A DNA stretch of 59,660 nucleotides from a virus: positions 1-59,660 of IMG/VR virus record IMGVR_UViG_3300050821_008385; one strand, written 5' to 3'. Position numbers and translations under genes: made by a program. Below are positions 43,226 to 51,395 of this stretch, one piece after another. How positions within the stretch are numbered: the stretch's first letter is position 1; every line of letters begins with the position of its first letter. The notes below the pieces were generated by a model, which did not search any database, had not been told where the DNA came from, and saw only the letters and a list, made by a program, of their open reading frames with translations.

Positions 43226-43867
43226 ATACCACGACCAACACGTGATCTGACGGGGCAGCGGTTTGGACGGCTAGTTGCGCTCAGTCGCATAGAGGCGACC
43301 GGGGGATCATCTCGGTGGAACTGCCAATGTGATTGTGGAGCGATAGTTGTTGTGAAGGCCAATAAGTTGCTTGTTGGAGACACCGCATCATGTGGGTGTC
43401 TGCGTAAGGAGGTTACAGGCCTTAAGAGGAAAACTCATGGTGCTTCAAGAACAAGATTATATAAAGCCTGGCTTAAAATGATGGAGCGGTGTTTCGATCC
43501 TAATAATGAGGCGTACGATAGGTACGCTGGAAGAGGTATTACGGTTTGCGAGCGATGGAAAAAGTTTGAAAATTTTCGTGATGATTTGGGAGAACCGCCA
43601 GACCCGAAATTGACGCTAGAGAGAATTGATAATGATGCTGGATATTCACCAGATAATTGCTGTTGGGCGACAAGATCGGAGCAAAATAGAAATCGTCGTA
43701 ATGCGCGGCGTATTATGATAAATGGAACATGTGTATTTAATATATGCGAAGTACCGGAGCTTGTGGGGACAAGCGTATCGAGTGTATCAAGAAGGATTAA
43801 GGCTAAGGTGCCTATTATTATTTTTAATAAGGTGTTCCGAGTAGAGGAGTATTCGGATCATGGCTGA
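43226..43867 (+). CDS. HNH-family homing-type endonuclease, apparently ATA-started
   Basis: 213 residues if read from ATA 43226. GGGAGG lies five bases before it and the frame opens with PRPTRDLTGQRFGRL, the normal beginning of this family, followed by CQCDCG and CGCL zinc pairs. The first usual start in frame is GTG 43352, after the first two Cys-rich residues. The nuclease part has RLYKAWLKMMERC, YAGRGITVCERW, LERIDNDAGYSPDNCCWAT and a DNA-binding tail. AT content is above that of its neighbours, so it was probably acquired recently. Either a rare start is used or the gene lost its ATG. Confidence 0.7.
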   Translation: MPRPTRDLTGQRFGRLVALSRIEATGGSSRWNCQCDCGAIVVVKANKLLVGDTASCGCLRKEVTGLKRKTHGASRTRLYKAWLKMMERCFDPNNEAYDRYAGRGITVCERWKKFENFRDDLGEPPDPKLTLERIDNDAGYSPDNCCWATRSEQNRNRRNARRIMINGTCVFNICEVPELVGTSVSSVSRRIKAKVPIIIFNKVFRVEEYSDHG

Positions 43868-45731
43868 CATTAATAGCGCGCTGTGGACCGAGTCGGACGC
43901 AGGAAATACAGCTGCACCGCCTGACGGCTGGCCGGAGGGACAACCCGCAAATAGTGTAAACAACTGCGCCCGCGCAATTATGGGTGGTATACGAAGGTTT
44001 TATGACCGGATCAACGCGACTGTCACCAGCGGTGGCTCAGCCAATGCCCACACGCTGACGTACACAGTTCCACCTACGGCGCTGGTCAAGGGCGACACGT
44101 TTTCGTTTGTCGCCGGGTTTACTAATACCGGGGCGACGACGCTCAATGTCGGTGTTGGCGGCGCACTGGCGGTTAAGGTTGGGGCAACCGACCTGGTCGC
44201 AGGAGTGATTACCGCGGGCGACGTGGTGAGCGTCGCGTATGACGGGTCGATCTTCCAGTTTACCGGGTGGTCGCCGTCGCGGGTGACGAGCGCCGATCTG
44301 ACCGTCAACACGTTGACGGCGACAAGCGCATCTGCGTCGGCGATCAATGCTTCGGGTGGCGGTATCCATGCCGCCGGTAACGTAACATTGGGAAATTTCA
44401 TCTATTTCGCTGGCGGGGGAACTACTTATCTTTATGGCGATGCAACTAATGTAGTTTCCCGTGCCGGCGTCGGCGGCGGTTTTCTTATGCAGAATAACAC
44501 AGGGTCGACTACCCATAATTTTAGTGGGTCGGGAAATGCTACTCATTCCGGAACATTGAATGTTGGCGGAACTGGTACTTTTGGTGGTTTGCTCTCGGCG
44601 CCTGATGCGCATTTGACGGTTGCCACAATTGGCGGCTGTACATTTGGCAGTGGCACTATCGCTGCCGCTAACGTCACGACTACCGGGTTGACGGTATTTG
44701 GAAATACTAGCTGTACCAACATTAATACTAATTCCGGCGGTATTACGACCGCAGGGTTGCAGGTTAATGGGACTGCGGTGGTTACTGGTGCCTCTACCAT
44801 CGGAAGCGTCACGACTGCAACGTTGCAAGTAAACGGAAATGCTGGAATTACAGGAGCGTTTAGCTGTGACACTATTAGCTGTAGCACCGTCAATACTAAT
44901 GCCGGTGGTATTACAACCGCAGGGTTGCAGGTAAACGGAGCTGCTGGCGTTACCGGAAATTTGACTCTTAGCGGCGGGTCGCTTTCCGTCTTCGGAGCGA
45001 TTCAGGCGGGCGCGGGTATTACCTGCGCCAATACGGGCGTCGTCTATAGCAATATTGGCGCTAACGGCTTTAACTTTCGGTGGGACGGCACGCACGCGTT
45101 GGTCCGCATCGACAATGCCGTCGAGTACCCGATCTATAGCGCTAGTGGCGGCACGATCAGTGGCGCAATTAATGTTACGGGCGGCACAACCACGACGACA
45201 CTCAATGTCGCAAATAGCGGCAATTCCCTTACGACGGGGGGAAATATTCTTGCCGGAAATGACAGTTATGCCACCAATGTGTTTCGATGTTCGGCCGCCA
45301 CAGGCGCAAGAATCGAGGCGTGGGGCGGTGATTGGGGTTACATGAGTTTTGCAAAAACTCCGGGGAATCTTCTTATCAGCCCTGACAACGGCGTGACTGG
45401 GTTTGTCATTACCACTGACGGCAGTTTTTCGGACGCGAAACTAAAGGAAAATATTAAAGACACGCAAGTCGATGCCTTAGCCGCTATTGTCGCGACGCCG
45501 ATAAGGCAGTTCGACTGGAACGCGGAAGGGCTGAGAATCATGCCCTATGCCGACAAGACTGTCGCTATTGGCATGGTGGCGCAGGAGCTTCAAGAAACCA
45601 TGCCGACAACTGTCGGCTATACCGAGTTGAGCGGGGGCACTTATCATCTGATCGACACAAACTTTACGCCTTATCTGATGCGCGCTATCCAGCAGATCGC
45701 TGATCGCCTGACCGCCCTGGAGAACAAATGA
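43860..45731 (+). CDS. Tail fibre with S74 chaperone
   Basis: 623 residues. N-terminal 130 residues have the adaptor-like layout NSALWTESDAGN, TALVKGDTFSF and strand repeats. The shaft has Thr/Gly/Asn repeats (TTAGLQVNG, SCNTIS-like). The C-terminus is a second S74 chaperone with Ser524 in SDAKLKENI, and VAIGMVAQELQETMPTT. Recognises the host after the chaperone is cut off. ATG overlaps the HNH stop. Confidence 0.8.
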   Translation: MADINSALWTESDAGNTAAPPDGWPEGQPANSVNNCARAIMGGIRRFYDRINATVTSGGSANAHTLTYTVPPTALVKGDTFSFVAGFTNTGATTLNVGVGGALAVKVGATDLVAGVITAGDVVSVAYDGSIFQFTGWSPSRVTSADLTVNTLTATSASASAINASGGGIHAAGNVTLGNFIYFAGGGTTYLYGDATNVVSRAGVGGGFLMQNNTGSTTHNFSGSGNATHSGTLNVGGTGTFGGLLSAPDAHLTVATIGGCTFGSGTIAAANVTTTGLTVFGNTSCTNINTNSGGITTAGLQVNGTAVVTGASTIGSVTTATLQVNGNAGITGAFSCDTISCSTVNTNAGGITTAGLQVNGAAGVTGNLTLSGGSLSVFGAIQAGAGITCANTGVVYSNIGANGFNFRWDGTHALVRIDNAVEYPIYSASGGTISGAINVTGGTTTTTLNVANSGNSLTTGGNILAGNDSYATNVFRCSAATGARIEAWGGDWGYMSFAKTPGNLLISPDNGVTGFVITTDGSFSDAKLKENIKDTQVDALAAIVATPIRQFDWNAEGLRIMPYADKTVAIGMVAQELQETMPTTVGYTELSGGTYHLIDTNFTPYLMRAIQQIADRLTALENK

Positions 45732-45922
45732 TCCGCCCCAATGAGCCCATGACGCTGATGCTGAAGGTCGACGAGATCAATGTCGTGTTGGCGGGATTGC
45801 AGGAGCTGCCGTTCAAGGTGGCGGCGCCGGTCATTGAGCGGTTGCGTCAGCAGATTCTGGCGGTTGATCCCGAGGCGTTCAGCGCTCCGCAGATCAACGG
45901 CGCGTCCGCGGTGCCGAACTGA
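45728..45922 (+). CDS. Small tail-operon protein
   Basis: 64 residues; LKVDEINVVLAGLQELPFKVAAPVIERLRQ is a short helical motif that I recall in many phages directly after fibre genes. Function unknown. Confidence 0.6.
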   Translation: MIRPNEPMTLMLKVDEINVVLAGLQELPFKVAAPVIERLRQQILAVDPEAFSAPQINGASAVPN

Positions 45923-46140
45923 TGATCCGCATCATTGCCTTCCTCTTAGGCGTTGCCGCGGTGCTGGCTTTGGTGATGAGCACGGGCGACGCTCAGTTTC
46001 TCAGCGGTGGACAGTCGGCAGGCAGCGGCGGTATGTACCCATTGATTCAACCGCAGGGCACCGCGACACCGCCGGGGCCGATCTTGCTGACGGGCGGAAC
46101 AAACATCCTCACTGGCGGGTCAGATTTGCTGACGAAGTAG
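45922..46140 (+). CDS. Exported or membrane-anchored small protein
   Basis: 72 residues: hydrophobic start IIAFLLGVAAVLALVMS with a possible cleavage after GDA, then Gly/Pro/Thr-rich tail. Role unknown. Confidence 0.5.
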   Translation: MIRIIAFLLGVAAVLALVMSTGDAQFLSGGQSAGSGGMYPLIQPQGTATPPGPILLTGGTNILTGGSDLLTK

Positions 46141-46149
46141 GAGGCTACT

Positions 46150-46344
46150 ATGAGCAGGGACGACATCGAGGTTGAGACAGGCACTGCGGCTGATGGCGCT
46201 ACCACGGTCTATACGCACACCATTATCGACCGCAAGGCAGGCCGCGCGTGGTCCGGCACGGGCGCGACCGCGAATGCGGCGGGGACGGAATCGATCAAGA
46301 AGTTTGTCGGCGACCGGCGGGTGCGGGAATACGTCGGGGAGTAA
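46150..46344 (+). CDS. 64-residue hypothetical protein
   Basis: ATG 46150 with GGAGG six bases earlier. Thr/Ala/Asp-rich, beta then helix with KKFVGDRRVREYVGE. Not recognised. Confidence 0.5.
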   Translation: MSRDDIEVETGTAADGATTVYTHTIIDRKAGRAWSGTGATANAAGTESIKKFVGDRRVREYVGE

Positions 46345-46359
46345 GTTGGCGATGAGGTT

Positions 46360-46698
46360 ATGCATGTGGACTGGGAAACCGTTTCCGCGCTAGGGGCGAT
46401 GATTATCGCAGCGGTTGCGCTGCTTTCCAGGTCATTTGATAAATCTCTGTCAATTCGCGAGCACGAGGAATTTCGCGGTAAGGTCAACGACCAGTTCAGG
46501 CAGAACCGCGACGACGTTAATCGCCAGCTTGATCAGATTCGAGAAAATGTTAACCGCCAGATCGATCAGGCTCTAACAACCGCTGACCGAGAGCACACAG
46601 CGCTTTTGGAGCGCATTAAGGTGCTGGAGCAGACTCGGCCAACCACAGGCGAGTTGCAGGCGTACTTTACAAATCCTATAAATAAAAATAACAATTGA
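46360..46698 (+). CDS. Membrane-anchored coiled-coil protein
   Basis: 112 residues: one N-terminal membrane helix (VSALGAMIIAAVALLS) then about 70 residues of charged coiled-coil. Possible spanin-like or holin accessory protein. It ends before the 187-bp promoter region. Confidence 0.55.
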   Translation: MHVDWETVSALGAMIIAAVALLSRSFDKSLSIREHEEFRGKVNDQFRQNRDDVNRQLDQIRENVNRQIDQALTTADREHTALLERIKVLEQTRPTTGELQAYFTNPINKNNN

Positions 46699-46788
46699 TG
46701 TTTAGTTGAAGTTCATCCTATCATTGAACCAATGCATTGGCCTGATGTTCTTTAAAGGAAGGCGAGGTCCTCGCCATACCAATACAGG

Positions 46789-46844
46789 TTGTACCTTTCG
46801 AAAAAGATCGTGATAATATCTACCGTTGTTGTGACGTAGGTCAC
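46789..46844 (+). promoter_or_regulatory. Lysis promoter with CRP/FNR-like dyad
   Basis: TTGTAC at 46789-46794, 17-base spacer and GATAAT at 46812-46817. From 46831 GTGACGTAGGTCAC lies just after the start point; with its flanks it fits TGTGA-N6-TCACT, close to the CRP half-site pair. The 187-bp stretch 46699-46885 holds no gene and also has the perfect dyad 46761-46775 (GGCGAGG-T-CCTCGCC). It serves the lysis genes. Confidence 0.55.
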
Positions 46845-46885
46845 TTAACCAGCGTTAGAGCACGCCCATTTTCGGTAGAGAACTG

Positions 46886-47206
46886 ATGGCCTTTTTCGGT
46901 ACTCCTACCAATTGGGACAGTAGATTGGCAGTGCTTGAAGACTGGAAGCGCGATCACGACGACGATTGCGAACGGCGCTACGTTCGCATTGATAACAAGC
47001 TTGACCGGTTCGACCAAAGATTCGAGGCGCAGTCGCTCGATTTCCGCGCCGCTCTCAGAGATAGCGACCGTGAGAAAAGTCAGTCGCTGCGCGGTATCTA
47101 CGCGCTGTTATGGAGCGCTTGCGGCGCCTTGCTGGTCATGTTGCTCGTCGGCATCGCGACACTGTTTCTGACGCTCCTGCCGTCAATACACACGCTTCCC
47201 CATTAA
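46886..47206 (+). CDS. Coiled coil with C-terminal membrane helix, XhlA-like
   Basis: 106 residues. Charged helix (LEDWKRDHDDDCERRYVRIDNK) with one Cys, then a C-terminal membrane segment (LLWSACGALLVMLLVGIATLFLTLL). Layout matches holin-accessory proteins of the XhlA type. First gene after the lysis promoter. Confidence 0.6.
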   Translation: MAFFGTPTNWDSRLAVLEDWKRDHDDDCERRYVRIDNKLDRFDQRFEAQSLDFRAALRDSDREKSQSLRGIYALLWSACGALLVMLLVGIATLFLTLLPSIHTLPH

Positions 47207-47212
47207 ATAAAA

Positions 47213-47232
47213 AGCCCTGCTGTTGCAGGGCT
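47213..47232 (-). terminator. Hairpin with T-tract on the minus strand
   Basis: AGCCCTGC/GCAGGGCT, 4-base loop. A-run on the plus side gives T residues after the stem on the minus strand; the plus-side T-tract is weak. It may end leftward read-through or act weakly in both directions. Confidence 0.6.
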
Positions 47233-47309
47233 AAGTTTCCAGTTGGGGAAATCCTAGAAGAGACAACCCCTACTATACAGAGAATGCGACGTGTGGTAAA
47301 CCGTTTTAC

Positions 47310-47669
47310 ATGGTTGATCCGACTGTTGTGCCGGAAGCGCCGTCTCCCGCACCAGCAACACCGCCATTGCCGTGGTGGGTCGTTCCAAGTCTGGCGTATT
47401 TGATGGTTTTGATTTTTGCCGCGGCGCTCGCCGCCTCATGTTTTCTGGGAAACGATACGTTGCGTACCCAGATGTTTAGCACATCGGTCGCGCTGGCGGT
47501 TGGTGCTGCAGGTTTCTATTTCGGTAGCTCGAAAGGCAGTCAAGACAAAGATTCAACCATCGCCGCGCAGGGCGCGTCGCTCGCGACCAGCACGCCGGCA
47601 GAGATACCCCAAAGCGCCGCACAGGTGGCTGAAGCGCTGAGGCAAAAGACCGGAGCCGCCACGCCGTGA
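47310..47669 (+). CDS. Probable holin or lysis membrane protein
   Basis: 119 residues. Pro-rich N-terminus, then two membrane helices (SLAYLMVLIFAAALAASCF; SVALAVGAAGFYFGS) and a polar tail. Two-helix layout and its position before the endolysin suit a class II holin. Confidence 0.6.
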   Translation: MVDPTVVPEAPSPAPATPPLPWWVVPSLAYLMVLIFAAALAASCFLGNDTLRTQMFSTSVALAVGAAGFYFGSSKGSQDKDSTIAAQGASLATSTPAEIPQSAAQVAEALRQKTGAATP

Positions 47670-47980
47670 CAGGCATCGTCGGATTGATTGAAGCATTGCT
47701 GCACGGCGTTCAACACATCATCGCTAACCAGGAGGCACAACAGATGGCAAATGCTCAGCTCAATAATGCGGTAACGGCTCTCACGACCGAGGTCAGCGGC
47801 GCAGTTTCGGCGATGCAGTCGGCGGTGACGCTGATCCAGGCGTCAGCGGCTGACGAAGGAGAGATCAGCACGGCCGTGACCTCGATCAATACAGCAATCT
47901 CCTCGCTGCACGATGCCGTCACCGCGCTTAGCGCCGCGGCAACGCTCCCTCCTCCGCCGCCCTCGCCACCAGCCGCATAG
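47666..47980 (+). CDS. Helical small protein in the lysis region
   Basis: 104 residues, TGA/GTG overlap with the previous gene. A long heptad of Ala, Val, Ser and Thr with a Pro-rich tail. A similar layout occurs in the gene at 50600, so the two may be paralogues. Not recognised. Confidence 0.5.
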   Translation: MTGIVGLIEALLHGVQHIIANQEAQQMANAQLNNAVTALTTEVSGAVSAMQSAVTLIQASAADEGEISTAVTSINTAISSLHDAVTALSAAATLPPPPPSPPAA

Positions 47981-47985
47981 CGCCT

Positions 47986-49200
47986 ATGGGGAACTTCTAT
48001 ACGGACGTTATCCAGGCCGACTCGCGGTTTCACTCGGCAGAGCCAATCCGCGACATGGCTTTGCTGGAGCCGGTATTCCGCGGACAGGTCGAGGCTTTCA
48101 TCGCTGCCGCTAAGGTGCTCGGCATCGACCTGATGGTTACCGAGACATACCGCAGCTCGGAGTTGCAACAGAAATATTTTGACGAGGGCAAGACCCAGCT
48201 TCGGACGGTCGGCGTTCACCATTACGGGCTGGCCTGCGACTTCGCCAAGGTGGTCAACGGTCAGCCTAATTGGGATGGCGATTGGACGTTTTGCGTCGAT
48301 CTTGCAAAACAGGTGTCGACCTCCGATCGAACGGTGATCAGCGGGATCGACTGGGGGCTACCGGACAGGCCGCACAGCTTTGTCGATTCAGACCACATCC
48401 AAGGATGCACGATCGACCAGCAGACTGGGCTGTTTGCCGGCTCATGGTATCCTGACGGGGTCGCGACGCCAACCGTGGCACCGCTACCCGCGCCTCCAGC
48501 GGCAATCCCGGTTGTCAACCACGGCGCCCTGACGCCGGATCAAAGTGCCGCTCTGGCGGCGTTTGACGTTGTCAACGCCGAGCAGTTTGGCAACTGGTTC
48601 CAGCGCAGCAACTTTATGGCGTTTTGCGAGACGGAGTCGAACTTTGATCCCAAGGCGTTTCGCCAGGAGCCAAGTGGTGTCGCCTCGTACGGATTGATGC
48701 AGGTTCTCGGCAGTACGGCAGCGAGTCTCGGCCTCGTCGGCAGCCCGAAGCAGATGTACGAACCCAAGGTCAGCGTGTTGTACGGCCTGAAATACCTGGC
48801 GCAGGGGTGGAATTATCTCAGCACCCATCTTGGGCGCCCGCCCAAGATCGAGGAATGGGTTGCCGGTTACAATGAGGGCTACGGCGCCGCGGCGCAGGGT
48901 AAGCCTGATCAGCACTATGTCGACGTGTGGACGGCGAACAAGGCGCACTGGACGTATCTCGACGCGCCGGCCGCGCCAACACAGACGCCTGTGGTGCAAC
49001 CGACACCGCACCCCACGCCCACGCCCACGCCGCCAAAGGTTTCTGCGCCTGTGGACATGTCGGATATTGGCGCTATGCCGGCGTTAGAGACGATACAATT
49101 CTGGTTGAAAACAGATGGTTTCGATATTGTCGTCGATGGCGAATGGGGGCCGGCAACCTTAGCGGCGATCGTTGCCGCATATGAGGATAGTCATGATTAA
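47986..49200 (+). CDS. Bifunctional endolysin: M15 peptidase, SLT transglycosylase and peptidoglycan-binding domain
   Basis: 404 residues in three parts. Residues 30-145: M15C-type peptidase with H78, D85 (HHYGLACD) and H137 (DSDH) as zinc ligands. Residues 185-325: SLT (GH23) domain with E217 in ETESNFDP, then SYGLMQV and AGYNEGYG. After a Pro/Thr linker, residues 362-400 are a PG-binding-like repeat (IQFWLKTDGF, DGEWGPATLAAI). It can cut both peptide and glycan bonds. No signal peptide, so it needs a holin. The fusion of these two catalytic types is uncommon. Confidence 0.85.
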   Translation: MGNFYTDVIQADSRFHSAEPIRDMALLEPVFRGQVEAFIAAAKVLGIDLMVTETYRSSELQQKYFDEGKTQLRTVGVHHYGLACDFAKVVNGQPNWDGDWTFCVDLAKQVSTSDRTVISGIDWGLPDRPHSFVDSDHIQGCTIDQQTGLFAGSWYPDGVATPTVAPLPAPPAAIPVVNHGALTPDQSAALAAFDVVNAEQFGNWFQRSNFMAFCETESNFDPKAFRQEPSGVASYGLMQVLGSTAASLGLVGSPKQMYEPKVSVLYGLKYLAQGWNYLSTHLGRPPKIEEWVAGYNEGYGAAAQGKPDQHYVDVWTANKAHWTYLDAPAAPTQTPVVQPTPHPTPTPTPPKVSAPVDMSDIGAMPALETIQFWLKTDGFDIVVDGEWGPATLAAIVAAYEDSHD

Positions 49201-49375
49201 GAAAGACCCGTGCGCATGGTGCGGCAGCTCGGATCACGTCGAGGGCACCTGTCCCACCATAAAATGGGATGTCGAAAACGCCGTTGAGATCACGCCGGAA
49301 ATGCTGCGCGAGTGGCAGAAGCTACCGCCCGGGTCTGCAAGACGCTGGCTTAGAAAGAAGATGGTCGATGGTTAG
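49193..49375 (+). CDS. Small CCHC zinc-knuckle protein
   Basis: 60 residues from ATG 49193 (overlapping the endolysin end). CAWCGSSDHVEGTC fits C-x2-C-x4-H-x4-C exactly, the zinc knuckle that binds single-stranded nucleic acid in retroviral nucleocapsids. The rest is helical and basic at the end. Confidence 0.6.
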   Translation: MIKKDPCAWCGSSDHVEGTCPTIKWDVENAVEITPEMLREWQKLPPGSARRWLRKKMVDG

Positions 49376-49667
49376 GCGCGCGCTTGTCGTATTGGCACTG
49401 GTTCTCGGCGCCTGTACCGCGCAACAAGTCACAGTCGCGCAGCAGGATCAGGCGGTTGTGCAAGCTGTCTTGAACGCAGCGTGTGCCGACAATGCGCTGG
49501 AACAGATCGTCGCCTCAGCTGTTCCCGAAGTGGGCTTTGCCTGTGTCGGCGGAAGGGTCAGTGCAGCGGTAGTAACAGCGGTCCTAAACAACCCGGTGTT
49601 TGTCGGGCGGCTAATCGCCTTATCGGCTAAAATACAAAACAGCCCGGTTAAGCTATGGCGACAATGA
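49368..49667 (+). CDS. Lipoprotein (possible outer spanin)
   Basis: 99 residues; signal ending in a lipobox LVLGAC, so Cys at about residue 17 would be lipidated. The rest is Ala/Val-rich helix with two Cys. Location in the lysis operon is compatible with an o-spanin, though the length and lack of Pro are not typical. Confidence 0.6.
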   Translation: MVRRALVVLALVLGACTAQQVTVAQQDQAVVQAVLNAACADNALEQIVASAVPEVGFACVGGRVSAAVVTAVLNNPVFVGRLIALSAKIQNSPVKLWRQ

Positions 49668-49749
49668 GCCATGACAGGTGTTTACACTAGGTCTGTAAAT
49701 AAACGTACCGTGGGAAGCCGTTACCCACGCCTGGGAAAGGTGGTTTAAA

Positions 49750-49935
49750 ATGCAGGCGATCATCGCTGCGGTCTTGCCGGTCCTGATTAAACTGCTGGAA
49801 AAAGACCCGCAGCTTGCCGGCTACGTCAAAGAAGCATGGGGCGCACTGACGGCGCGCGATCAGCCGACCGCGGAACAGCAGGCGCAGATGGATGCGGCTC
49901 TTGAAGCGGCGCACAAGGCGTTGCAGGAGTCATAG
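49750..49935 (+). CDS. 61-residue helical protein
   Basis: Hydrophobic first helix (IIAAVLPVLIKLLEKD) then two polar helices. Unknown; possibly membrane-associated. The 80 bases upstream hold a small hairpin CGTGGG/CCCACG. Confidence 0.5.
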   Translation: MQAIIAAVLPVLIKLLEKDPQLAGYVKEAWGALTARDQPTAEQQAQMDAALEAAHKALQES

Positions 49936-50000
49936 GTATTTTCCACACCTTATGGTATTGTGTTTATGTGCGTACTCTCCCACGATCCGGGAGGAATGAC

Positions 50001-50375
50001 ATGATGCGTTTTGCTCTTGCTATCGCGACGATCGCGGCACTGGCAACGCCGGCATTGGCACAGGCTCCAACTCATCCAGTAACGGCAGTCGATCAGCTCA
50101 ACAGCGACATGGCGCGCCATGAGCGCGCTAAGGCTGCGTTTGAGAAGTACAGGGTCGATCAGGACGCCTGGCTCAAGGCAGATGAAGAGTCATTGGCGCG
50201 TCGGCGCACTGAGATTGAGGCTTCGCAGACGCTCACGAATGAGCGCGAGAAGCAGAATCTCGAATTCAAGGGCAAGCAGCAAGACCTCACCCGCAAGAAC
50301 GAGGGTGAAGCTTTGCAGCGTAAGCAGGACGCTGATAAGGTTCAGCCTGCACAGTCGGCACCGGCTCAGAAGTAA
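50001..50375 (+). CDS. Exported coiled-coil protein
   Basis: 124 residues from ATG 50001 with GGGAGGA. A Sec signal peptide (FALAIATIAALATPALA, cleavage before QAPTH) then a heavily charged coiled coil. Skp-like layout. Possible inner/outer spanin partner or periplasmic chaperone. Function not proven. Confidence 0.6.
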   Translation: MMRFALAIATIAALATPALAQAPTHPVTAVDQLNSDMARHERAKAAFEKYRVDQDAWLKADEESLARRRTEIEASQTLTNEREKQNLEFKGKQQDLTRKNEGEALQRKQDADKVQPAQSAPAQK

Positions 50376-50381
50376 AGGCCA

Positions 50382-50600
50382 ATGATCACCATTGCGATTA
50401 ACATTCTATGGTTTCTCATCTTTCTCTGCATTCTTGTAGGGATCGGTTGGCTGGTGATTTGGGTGCTGGGTCAGCTTGGCATCCCTGTCCCGCCAATGGT
50501 GATGAAGATCGCGTTGCTGGTGATCGGATTGCTGTGCCTTATCTGGTTCCTGTCGATGATTGCAGGCGGCGGCGGGATGATGACACCGATGTGGCGCTGA
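50382..50600 (+). CDS. Two-pass membrane protein
   Basis: 72 residues with two long hydrophobic helices (LWFLIFLCILVGIGWLVIW; IALLVIGLLCLIWFLSMIA). Compatible with a holin or antiholin. Stop overlaps the next ATG. Confidence 0.55.
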   Translation: MITIAINILWFLIFLCILVGIGWLVIWVLGQLGIPVPPMVMKIALLVIGLLCLIWFLSMIAGGGGMMTPMWR

Positions 50601-50953
50601 TGAGTTTCGACATCCACGTCTACCTGCACAGCGAAGATTCCCAACTGACGGCAATTTCCAACAATGTGACGCAAATCCTTGCGTTGCTGACTGAAGGAGC
50701 GACCCTAATGACGGCAATGGACGACAAGCTGACCGAGCTGACGGCTGATGTTGCGGCGGAGGGCACCGTGATCGACAGTGCGGTCAAAGCGCTTAATGGG
50801 ATTCAGCAGATGATTACCGACGCGGTTGCTGCGGCGACGGCGGCTGGCGCTACGCCGGAACAGCTTCAGTCGGTGACCGATCTCGCGGCGGCGGTAACTG
50901 CCAAGAGCGCAGAGCTTGCTGCGGCGATCCCGGCACCGCCGCCGACGCCATAA
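50600..50953 (+). CDS. Helical Ala-rich protein
   Basis: 117 residues, coiled-coil rich in Ala, Thr and Glu, with a Pro-rich tail. Layout resembles the gene at 47666 (both with ALTT/ELTADV-like heptads and a Pro tail). Not recognised. Confidence 0.5.
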   Translation: MSFDIHVYLHSEDSQLTAISNNVTQILALLTEGATLMTAMDDKLTELTADVAAEGTVIDSAVKALNGIQQMITDAVAAATAAGATPEQLQSVTDLAAAVTAKSAELAAAIPAPPPTP

Positions 50954-51075
50954 TGGACGCCGATCGCGACGCTCGCGGGCGGTTTATCTCGGCCGCGCAC
51001 AAGCACGGGCACTGGTGGGCGTCGGGGCTCGTCGTCGCGGTCGTGTTGATACTGATCGCGATCTACGCGTGGTAG
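50953..51075 (+). CDS. 40-residue membrane peptide
   Basis: ATG overlaps the previous stop. Charged His/Arg-rich N-terminus then one membrane helix (LVVAVVLILIAIYAW). Not recognised. Confidence 0.5.
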   Translation: MDADRDARGRFISAAHKHGHWWASGLVVAVVLILIAIYAW

Positions 51076-51096
51076 CGACGGCGTGCCAGCAAGAGC

Positions 51097-51384
51097 ATGG
51101 ACAGCCACGACCGTCTGATCTGGGCGGCGTTCGCTGCAGTGGCCGTGCTGGTCACGATTACCGGGCTGGTGGTCTTTGGCAGCATCTTTTTTGCCCCCGG
51201 CTCCGACGCCACGGTCAAGCAGATGATCGAGGGCCGGATCATCTCGCGTGCGCTCGTGCTCTTTCTGATCGTGCCGACAATCGCGCTGCTCTGCCTGCAG
51301 GACAGGATCAGCGGGGAGGCTGCTCTGGCTGCGCTCTCGGCAATTGCCGGTTATATCCTCGGCGGCAGCACCCCTGGTCAGTAA
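51097..51384 (+). CDS. Multi-pass small membrane protein
   Basis: 95 residues; two or three hydrophobic segments (LIWAAFAAVAVLVTITGLVVF; LVLFLIVPTIALLCL; ALSAIAGYILGG). A holin-like size. Last rightward gene before the leftward operon. Confidence 0.5.
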   Translation: MDSHDRLIWAAFAAVAVLVTITGLVVFGSIFFAPGSDATVKQMIEGRIISRALVLFLIVPTIALLCLQDRISGEAALAALSAIAGYILGGSTPGQ

Positions 51385-51395
51385 CCTTAGTTTAT

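Noticed and set aside
44037-45095. 352-residue minus-strand open frame
   Set aside because: Shadow of the S74 fibre gene; its composition reflects the complement.
46761-46775. Perfect dyad as a terminator
   Set aside because: A one-base centre leaves no loop and no T-tract follows; more likely a protein site.
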